Shown: positions 6,372 through 12,044 of the stretch, in pieces
Numbering within the stretch: the stretch's first letter is position 1
Layout of the letters: each line of letters begins with the position of its first letter
DNA from: Bacteroidota bacterium
GTDB taxonomy: Bacteria > Bacteroidota > Bacteroidia > Chitinophagales > Chitinophagaceae
Reading direction: 5' to 3'
Assembly: GCA_947460795.1 (NCBI GenBank)
Contig: CANHJA010000052.1
Location: forward strand, 1-12,044
Length of the DNA: 12,044 nucleotides
The notes under the pieces: generated by a model
Told to the model about the DNA's origin: nothing
What the model saw: only the letters and a program-made list of their open reading frames with translations
The model's database searches: none
Program-made: the position numbers and the translations under genes

Positions 6372-8210
6372 TTAGTTTTTTGTCAATTTTGTTTTTGTTA
6401 TTTTACCATCAGACTCTAATTCAACAATATATGTACCAGCAGCTAATTCTTTTGTGCTGATCGTTTTTAAAATAGAAGAAGAGAATGTAGTTGTGTAAAC
6501 AACTGCACCATTTAAATTCGTAATTCTAATCGTGTTTTTGTTTCCTGTTACATTTGCAACACAGAAGTGTGTAGTTGCAGGATTAGGATAAATTTCCAAT
6601 GCTTTAATTTCTGTAGCGTTTGTAATTGATGTAGGACTCACTACTTCAAAACCTAATGTATCGCTTTGAATTAAATATCGGATACTATCATCTAATACTT
6701 CAATGTTTTGCATAAATGCAAATGAAGCTGTAGATTCTAATTTTTTATCAATAGGATTTAAGATACCATATACTACAGGAATTACAGAAGCATTTGGTTT
6801 ACGTTGAACCTGAGGTGCTGTGTTGAAAAAATATGCTTTTTCACCAACTGCAGAGTATGCCGCTTCGTTAGAAATCACTCTGTTTGCTGATCTTGCTACA
6901 CCAGGAACCATAGCAGATAGATTAAGATAACGAGCAGTAGCACTTTCAATTACAGTATCAATACCACCAATATTTTGTTCAATATTGTCAGCCCATGTAA
7001 AGAAAACAATATCTCCTGCAGGTGATGTAGAAACTTGTGGTCTTTGATCTTCTGTATTTGCAATCGTAGCGCCGTTAGCATCTGTTGTAAATCCAATTGA
7101 GTCAGCTCTTAATTGATTTGAACGAGCAACGAAGTTTAATACAAAACGATCGATAGAAATATCATAAGATAAATCGAACATGTTGCTAGCACGGATAGAA
7201 TATCCATTACCTGCAGCAATATCAGACTCTGAAGAGCCATAACCCATCGTAAAGAACATATGAGGTTGACCATCTTTATCTACTGCTAAATCTGATTCAA
7301 ATGCAGCACTTACTGCATGAATAACTGTTGTACCAGTTGTAGGAACAGGGTAGATAGATTGAATTAAAGCAAAATCATTTAAGTTAACAGTGTAAGGACC
7401 TGTCCAAGTTGCACCAGCATCGTTTGTTTTGTAAAAGTTAAGGTCATAAACCTCATCAATGTTTACATCCAATTCGCTTCTGATATCTCCTAAAAAGCTG
7501 ATCCAACCATTCGTTCCTGTAGGATCAAATGCAATGTTTAAAGAACCTGCTTTGATTGAACCAGAATGTTGGTCCCAATTTGGAGTTTTGATCGTAGAAG
7601 TCCATGTAACATTGTTACCTGTTTGAGTTCCTTTTAAAATGATGATGTCACCTAAATTAACATTAGAAGCATCTATGCTGTATGAAGTAGCCCAAAATGT
7701 ATTTGCAGCTCCTTTACACATACTTGTTACCACGCTAACGTCACCACCGTTGATGTTCGTGTTTGACTCAGTGTAACCAGAATTGTCTAATTTACCAGTT
7801 CCTGTTGTAATACCATCCCAGTCACCACCATTGTGGTAAGTTCCTAAATATTGCATATTTACATTTGCAGGATTTGTAGCATTTGTAGGATTGTCAATAA
7901 GTACTTGTGGGTATCTGCAGCTAACTGAAGTGTTGTTTGCTGTAGGGTTTAAAGGCCCTTTGTTGATATCGAAAGTAACTCCATTATCGGTAGAGATATC
8001 ATAGCGATAGAAAGCAGGGTTTTCCGTTGGGAAAAGAGTTGGATCCGAACGGTGAATAAATACTAAAGAAGAACATGCATCTGAAACAGAAACGCAATGC
8101 ATGTTTGCATTTAATAAGGTAAGCATGTTAGCAGCAGAGCCCAAAGGAACTACTTGTGCATTGGCACCTAAAGCGGTTAAGCTTAATAAAGAGAGTAATA
8201 GTTTTTTCAT
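6372..8210 (-). CDS. Secreted T9SS type A sorting-domain protein
   Basis: This 612-residue protein starts with a signal peptide (K-K, then a Leu/Ser-rich core, cleavage after A-N-A-Q near residue 19). It ends with a type A sorting domain (about 537-612): Y-P-N-P-A-T near 541-546, I-T-N-L-N-G-A-V-V-Y, L-A-A-G-T-Y-I-V and a Lys-containing tail. It is therefore exported by Sec and then by the type IX system to the cell surface or medium. The middle has two Asp-box-like motifs, STDNGVTF (73-80) and KTNDAGATW (261-269), which occur in sialidase/BNR-type beta-propellers, plus long Thr/Asn-rich stretches. I see no catalytic motif, so no enzymatic function is given; adhesin or glycan-binding roles are possible. 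It has a consensus promoter and its own terminator, so it is monocistronic. Confidence 0.85.
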   Translation of the reverse strand: MKKLLLSLLSLTALGANAQVVPLGSAANMLTLLNANMHCVSVSDACSSLVFIHRSDPTLFPTENPAFYRYDISTDNGVTFDINKGPLNPTANNTSVSCRYPQVLIDNPTNATNPANVNMQYLGTYHNGGDWDGITTGTGKLDNSGYTESNTNINGGDVSVVTSMCKGAANTFWATSYSIDASNVNLGDIIILKGTQTGNNVTWTSTIKTPNWDQHSGSIKAGSLNIAFDPTGTNGWISFLGDIRSELDVNIDEVYDLNFYKTNDAGATWTGPYTVNLNDFALIQSIYPVPTTGTTVIHAVSAAFESDLAVDKDGQPHMFFTMGYGSSESDIAAGNGYSIRASNMFDLSYDISIDRFVLNFVARSNQLRADSIGFTTDANGATIANTEDQRPQVSTSPAGDIVFFTWADNIEQNIGGIDTVIESATARYLNLSAMVPGVARSANRVISNEAAYSAVGEKAYFFNTAPQVQRKPNASVIPVVYGILNPIDKKLESTASFAFMQNIEVLDDSIRYLIQSDTLGFEVVSPTSITNATEIKALEIYPNPATTHFCVANVTGNKNTIRITNLNGAVVYTTTFSSSILKTISTKELAAGTYIVELESDGKITKTKLTKN

Positions 8211-8241
8211 TCTTAATATATTTTTAATATTTTACTTGCAA

Positions 8242-8272
8242 CAAATTTAATGTAAAATTAACAAAACTCAAA
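8242..8272 (-). promoter_or_regulatory. Consensus promoter of the T9SS cargo gene
   Basis: On the reverse strand TTTG (8272-8269), a 19-base spacer and TAAATTTG (8249-8242) match the Bacteroidota housekeeping promoter at both boxes. Transcription would start near 8236, about 26 bases before the ATG at 8210. This is the best promoter in the window and suggests strong expression. Confidence 0.75.
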
Positions 8273-8328
8273 ATATTATTCTTGAATTTTAAGTAACTAA
8301 AATTGATGAAATAATACATGCTATTCTC

Positions 8329-8336
8329 TACATTTG
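8329..8336 (+). promoter_or_regulatory. Promoter -7 box for lipA
   Basis: TACATTTG is a perfect TAnnTTTG box four bases before the lipA ATG. An ATTG at 8302-8305 is the nearest -33 candidate, at a slightly long spacing of 23. It shares the 130-base divergent region with the promoter of the T9SS gene, the two -7 boxes lying about 80 bases apart. Confidence 0.5.
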
Positions 8337-8340
8337 CAAT

Positions 8341-9234
8341 ATGTCATGTGGAACAAACAATATTGAAAATATCGAAAAGCCAAGAATTAAAAAACCAGAT
8401 TGGTTGCGTGTGAAATTGCCAATTGGTGAAAATTACAAGCATGTTCGAGGCTTAGTAGATCAACATAAATTACATACCATTTGCGAAAGTGGAAATTGCC
8501 CAAACATGGGTGAATGTTGGGGTGAAGGCACTGCAACCTTTATGATTTTAGGGAATACCTGCACCCGATCTTGTGGTTTTTGTGCAGTATCAACAGGGCG
8601 ACCAGATCCATTGGATTGGGACGAACCTCAACGGGTAGCAGAAGCCATTCATTTAATGAAAGTGAAACACGCTGTTATTACAAGTGTAGACAGAGATGAG
8701 TTGAAAGATGGTGGTTCGATCATTTGGGCAAACACAATAAAAGCGATAAGATCATTGAATCCTGAGACGACTTTAGAGACCTTAATACCTGATTTTAAAG
8801 GGGAAAAAGAAAATATCCAACGATTAATTGATGTAGCACCCGAAGTAGTTTCCCATAATATTGAAACAACAGAGCGATTAACTCGAAAAGTGCGTATTCA
8901 AGCCAAATACCATCGAAGCATGGATGTTATTCGCACCTTAAAAAAAGGAGGAATGAGAACCAAGAGTGGTATTATGCTTGGCTTAGGAGAAGAAAAACAA
9001 GAAGTTATTCAAACATTACAAGATTTATATGACAATGGCTGTGATGTAGTAACAATTGGTCAATATTTACAACCAACTGCCAAACACTTGCCTGTTGTTC
9101 GTTTTGTACATCCAGATGAGTTTGCTGAATTTAAAGAAATAGGCTATCAAATTGGTTTAGATTATGTAGAAAGTGGTCCTTTGGTTCGCTCTTCTTACCA
9201 TTCTGAAAAGCATTTATTTTCAGGTAAAAAATAA
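8341..9234 (+). CDS. lipA: Lipoyl synthase
   Basis: LipA is a radical SAM enzyme that inserts two sulfur atoms into the octanoyl group bound to lipoyl domains of 2-oxoacid dehydrogenases and the glycine cleavage H protein. The 297-residue protein shows both iron-sulfur sites: the auxiliary CX4CX5C cluster at C48, C53 and C59 (C-E-S-G-N-C-P-N-M-G-E-C) and the radical SAM CX3CX2C cluster at C74, C78 and C81. The C-terminal R-S-S-Y-H (283-287) contains the conserved Ser that ligates the auxiliary cluster. The V-x-S-H-N-I-E-T and L-G-L-G-E motifs are also in place. Length is normal. No lipB or lipoate ligase gene is nearby. It is divergent from the T9SS gene and probably transcribed alone. Confidence 0.97.
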   Translation: MSCGTNNIENIEKPRIKKPDWLRVKLPIGENYKHVRGLVDQHKLHTICESGNCPNMGECWGEGTATFMILGNTCTRSCGFCAVSTGRPDPLDWDEPQRVAEAIHLMKVKHAVITSVDRDELKDGGSIIWANTIKAIRSLNPETTLETLIPDFKGEKENIQRLIDVAPEVVSHNIETTERLTRKVRIQAKYHRSMDVIRTLKKGGMRTKSGIMLGLGEEKQEVIQTLQDLYDNGCDVVTIGQYLQPTAKHLPVVRFVHPDEFAEFKEIGYQIGLDYVESGPLVRSSYHSEKHLFSGKK

Positions 9235-9336
9235 TTTCAAAACCACCCTTTTTAGGGACATTTATCGATAAGTTTTATAAAAAATTATGTTTTTGGCAAA
9301 AAAGGATATATTTTTAAGCCAAATTTTATTAGAATC
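9235..9336 (+). promoter_or_regulatory. lipA-LRR intergenic region with an inverted repeat
   Basis: The gap holds a small CCCT/AGGG hairpin at 9246-9257 without a T tract, so no terminator for lipA is called. A TATATTTT (9307-9314) could be a poor -7 box. It sits in the loop of an inverted repeat TTTGGC (9292-9297) / GCCAAA (9318-9323), which could be an operator or leader structure. No convincing -33 box is seen. Confidence 0.3.
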
Positions 9337-10479
9337 ATGAAGAAGCTGATTTATAGTTTATTATTTATTTCATTTACGTTTGGCGCAACGGCTCAACAAT
9401 ATTACCCTTTAGCTAGTCCTTGTGACCCAGATAAAGTATTCGAAAAATTGCCTTCTGCTGCTTATGAAAATGTTTGTATTCAACTTTTAAGAATCAAAAG
9501 TCAGCCTTTCAACGATTTTCCTAAGGAGATTTTCAGATACCCTAATTTAAAAGAATTAACACTTCAAAATACAAATATCAGCAGCCTTCCAATTGATATC
9601 TATTTATTAGGAGATTTAGAAGTATTGGATTTGTCAAATAACAATTTAACATCCTTGCCTTCTACTATTGGGGAATTGAAAAAATTGCGTAAAATTATTT
9701 TACGAAACAATAAATTATCAACCCTTCCTGTGAGTATCGCCAATTGTAAAAACTTAGAAGAATTGGATATTACAGGCAATCCAATCACTTTTTTACCAAA
9801 CGAAATAAACAATTTACAATCCTTAACTTCATTTAAATTCAGCGGTAACAAAGTAGAAAATCCAAAAACCATGTTGGCTTTGGTGCGTCAAATGAAAAAT
9901 ATTACAAGCTTAGACATGAGCAGTTGTAATTTAAATTATGTACCAGCAGATATTCGTTTTTTACCTAAGTTAAGAGAATTGAATTTAGTAAATAACAACA
10001 TTCATTTCTTACCTGAAGAAATTGGATATTTAACCAATTTGGAAACCCTAATTTTAGGTGATGGAAATGGAGGAAATAAAATATATGATTTGCCAACATC
10101 GTTTGCTAATTTAAGAAATTTAAAAACCTTAATCGCTGGTCACAATAGCTTTGTAGAATTTCCAATCGTATTGGCTGGTTTAAAGGGTTTGCAAACATTG
10201 GATTTAAGCAATAATCAAATTACTGAAATACCGGCAGAAATTTCAATGATGACGAGCTTGAACAAATTGAACATGACCAACAATCAATTAAAAGATGTAC
10301 CGGTTGAAATGGGTCAATTAAAAAGCTTAACACAATTTGATTACGCTGGCAATCAATTTACATTGCAAACACAGAAAAAAATAATCAAATTATTGACTCC
10401 TCCTACTGCTAAACCTAAGAAAAAAAGCACATATAAAAAACCAGTTTCTAAAAAGAAAAAAAAGAGTTACAGAAAATAA
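9337..10479 (+). CDS. Secreted leucine-rich-repeat protein with lysine-rich C-terminal tail
   Basis: The 380-residue protein has a Sec signal peptide (M-K-K start, cleavage after A-T-A-Q near residue 20). A short N-terminal cap (about 21-68, with two Cys) leads into roughly twelve leucine-rich repeats of mostly 23 residues (about 69-353), of the pattern L-x-x-L-x-L-x-x-N-x-L-x-x-L-P. Repeats five and eight are slightly longer. The last 22 residues (359-380) contain twelve Lys, including a run of five. There is no lipobox and no T9SS sorting domain, so it is probably periplasmic or released by an unknown route. LRR domains bind proteins or glycans; the basic tail may bind nucleic acid, lipopolysaccharide or other anionic polymers, which is inference. 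It ends at a strong terminator. I cannot name a function. Confidence 0.85.
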   Translation: MKKLIYSLLFISFTFGATAQQYYPLASPCDPDKVFEKLPSAAYENVCIQLLRIKSQPFNDFPKEIFRYPNLKELTLQNTNISSLPIDIYLLGDLEVLDLSNNNLTSLPSTIGELKKLRKIILRNNKLSTLPVSIANCKNLEELDITGNPITFLPNEINNLQSLTSFKFSGNKVENPKTMLALVRQMKNITSLDMSSCNLNYVPADIRFLPKLRELNLVNNNIHFLPEEIGYLTNLETLILGDGNGGNKIYDLPTSFANLRNLKTLIAGHNSFVEFPIVLAGLKGLQTLDLSNNQITEIPAEISMMTSLNKLNMTNNQLKDVPVEMGQLKSLTQFDYAGNQFTLQTQKKIIKLLTPPTAKPKKKSTYKKPVSKKKKKSYRK

Positions 10480-10499
10480 TACTCGATAAAAAATAAATT

Positions 10500-10525
10500 A
10501 AAAAGCAGATTCCGGTCTGCTTTTT
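10500..10525 (+). terminator. Rho-independent terminator after the LRR gene
   Basis: A 10-base-pair stem (10500-10509 with 10516-10525; core GCAGA / TCTGC) closes a TTCCGG loop, and the T tract continues to 10527. It begins 20 bases after the LRR stop codon and separates that gene from the flippase gene. Confidence 0.88.
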
Positions 10526-10548
10526 TTATTGGCTACATAATAAAAATG

Positions 10549-10556
10549 TATATTTG
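10549..10556 (+). promoter_or_regulatory. Promoter -7 box for the flippase gene
   Basis: TATATTTG is a perfect TAnnTTTG element, 25 bases before the TTG start. The nearest -33 candidate, ATTG at 10528-10531, is 17 bases upstream, slightly closer than usual. It lies just behind the terminator of the previous gene. Confidence 0.5.
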
Positions 10557-10581
10557 AAATCATATTATTTATTCAAAGTCA

Positions 10582-12021
10582 TTGGCACTTAAAAAAAATT
10601 TATTCTATAATTTATTACTGTCTGTAAGCCAGATACTTTTTCCATTAATATCCATACCTTATATCAGCAGAGTATTGGAAGCAGAAGGGATAGGGAAAGT
10701 TAATAGTATCGATTCATTTACCTATTTTCTTGTGGTTGTGGCTGAATTAGGGTTTTCTACTTTTGCTGTAAGAGAAATTTCAAAATTACAAAGTGATAAA
10801 AAAGCACTTCAAGAGCGTACCAATCAGTTAATAAGTTTGCACATTGTAAGCACTTTGTTGGTCACGGTTGTTTATACATTGTCTCTTTATTTTTTATGGT
10901 TAAAAATTCAAAGTTCTACTATGCTGTGGTTTTCAATCTTATTTTATATTGGCAATGTGTTTAATTGCGAATGGTATTATTGGGGCACCGAAAAGTTTAA
11001 ATACATTGCCATTAGAAGCATCGTTACGCGCTTTGTAGGCTTGTTTTTTATTTTCTTATTGATAAAATTACCAAGCGATTTTGAAAAATATTATGGCATA
11101 ATTGTTTGTACCATGATGGCAAATATTGTTTTGAATGCAATACAAATAGTACCCAATTTTAAACCTACTTTTTCAAACCTCAAATTGGATTTTAAAAAGT
11201 GTTTGCCCGCATATTTAATTGGTTTAATTCACAGCATCACGCTCATGTTAGACAATGTGATACTTGGGTTTACATCTACTTTTGTAGCCGTAGCGTATTA
11301 TGGAAATGCTGTAAAAATTGTGCGAATCAGTGGTGCATTGATTACCGATTTATTTGCCGTTTTTTTTCCTCGAGCGACCATTTTAGTTCATGAAGAAAAA
11401 CAGGAAGAATTGAACTCCTTATTTGAAAAAACAATTCAATTAATTTTTCTATTCAGCATTCCATTAAGCATAGGACTGATTGTTTTTGGACATTTTTTTA
11501 CAGCTATCTATTTTGGAAAAACCTTGCAGTTAGTGGCCGATAATTTACTGATATTGTCTGCGTATCCAATCATTAAATCCTTTAATTATTTTTTTAGCAG
11601 ACAAGTTTTATTGTCACATCATCAAGATCAAACCGCGCTGAAAGGGTATCTATTAGGAAGCATTCTATTTGTAGTTGGATGTATTGTATTCAGTTATTTT
11701 TGGCAAGATAAAGGTTGTTCACTCGCAATTATTTTATCAGAAACAATGATGTTGGTTTATTTTTATTTGGCCAGCAAAAAATGGCTAGCGCAAGTATCAT
11801 TTTCTTTTTTACCATATTTATCATTGGCCTTGGTAACTGCAATTATTTTTGTAGGAGTAAAAATGAGTGTTCAATATTATTTACCAACTAATTTGTTTTC
11901 GTTGCTACTCGCTATTTTTTTAGCCATGTTTTTGTATGCAATTTATTTGTTCGTTATCCTTCGAAATCAATTTGCAATTTCACTTTTATCTATCTTAAAA
12001 AATAAATTAAAAAGTAACTAA
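10582..12021 (+). CDS. Wzx-like polysaccharide flippase / oligosaccharide exporter
   Basis: The 479-residue protein is strongly hydrophobic along its whole length, with about a dozen membrane-spanning segments. Its N terminus carries the Wzx/polysaccharide-synthesis pattern: L-K-K-N, then S-V-S-Q-I-L-F-P-L-I-S-I-P-Y-I-S-R-V-L and the E-G-I-G-K-V segment, followed by A-E-L-G-F-S-T-F-A-V-R-E-I. Members flip lipid-linked sugar units across the inner membrane for O-antigen, capsule or exopolysaccharide. I accept a TTG start: an in-frame stop lies at 10555-10557, no ATG or GTG is available in between, and M-A-L-K-K-N matches the usual family start. The neighbouring glycan genes would have to lie beyond the window. 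The substrate cannot be told. The gene is complete; its stop lies 23 bases before the window end. Confidence 0.87.
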   Translation: MALKKNLFYNLLLSVSQILFPLISIPYISRVLEAEGIGKVNSIDSFTYFLVVVAELGFSTFAVREISKLQSDKKALQERTNQLISLHIVSTLLVTVVYTLSLYFLWLKIQSSTMLWFSILFYIGNVFNCEWYYWGTEKFKYIAIRSIVTRFVGLFFIFLLIKLPSDFEKYYGIIVCTMMANIVLNAIQIVPNFKPTFSNLKLDFKKCLPAYLIGLIHSITLMLDNVILGFTSTFVAVAYYGNAVKIVRISGALITDLFAVFFPRATILVHEEKQEELNSLFEKTIQLIFLFSIPLSIGLIVFGHFFTAIYFGKTLQLVADNLLILSAYPIIKSFNYFFSRQVLLSHHQDQTALKGYLLGSILFVVGCIVFSYFWQDKGCSLAIILSETMMLVYFYLASKKWLAQVSFSFLPYLSLALVTAIIFVGVKMSVQYYLPTNLFSLLLAIFLAMFLYAIYLFVILRNQFAISLLSILKNKLKSN

Positions 12022-12044
12022 CTTAAGCTCCCCAGCTTTCTCTA

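Noticed and set aside
9246..9257. CCCT-TTTT-AGGG hairpin after lipA as a terminator
   Set aside because: The stem has only four pairs and no T tract follows.
12025..12038. AAGCT-CCCC-AGCTT hairpin after the flippase, or the end of a convergent reverse-strand gene
   Set aside because: The stem has five pairs and the sequence ends six bases later. Short reverse-strand frames can be read here, but too little is visible to support either idea.
1..12044. CRISPR arrays, tRNA or rRNA genes, insertion sequences, phage or toxin-antitoxin genes
   Set aside because: Intergenic gaps are short and none shows regular spaced repeats, RNA gene signatures, transposase motifs or small paired genes.

Overview
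The window looks like chromosomal DNA of a low-GC member of the Bacteroidota. Four things point there: a C-terminal type IX secretion sorting domain, lipoprotein signals of the F-A-S-C type, almost no Shine-Dalgarno sequences, and repeated promoter -7 elements of the form TAnnTTTG with TTTG-like -33 boxes, which are typical of this phylum. I cannot place it below phylum level. It is mostly housekeeping and surface-protein genes; I see no phage, transposase, CRISPR array, RNA gene or recognisable new multi-gene system.

Layout. Positions 1-815 hold a tandem pair of reverse-strand lipoprotein genes. The one at 285-740 is complete (lipobox, heptad coiled coil, SH3-like domain); the other is cut by the window edge at 1-136. 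Their 5' ends are almost identical at a period of 604 bases. A short, less AT-rich spacer with small internal repeats lies between them. On the forward strand follow rluD (23S rRNA pseudouridine synthase), a solute-binding lipoprotein of the peptide ABC transporter type, zapA (cell division) and a polX-like gene. The last encodes an intact PHP nuclease domain but a degenerate polymerase active site. RluD with the binding protein, and zapA with polX, are packed closely enough to be two transcription units, with a promoter in front of zapA.

From 5560 to 8210 two genes run on the reverse strand: a large secreted T9SS cargo protein with its own strong promoter and terminator, then a membrane-anchored SIMPL-domain protein. 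The T9SS gene is divergent from lipA (lipoyl synthase, 8341-9234). Next come a secreted leucine-rich-repeat protein with a lysine-rich tail, a clear terminator, and a Wzx-like polysaccharide flippase that starts with TTG and ends 23 bases before the window edge.

Functionally the window mixes RNA modification, division, DNA maintenance and cofactor synthesis with envelope functions (two lipoproteins, peptide-binding protein, SIMPL protein, T9SS cargo, LRR protein, flippase). The most unusual points are the duplicated lipoprotein 5' end, the polymerase-dead PolX, the LRR protein with a poly-lysine tail, and several promoters lying so close to the start codon that the mRNAs should be leaderless or nearly so.
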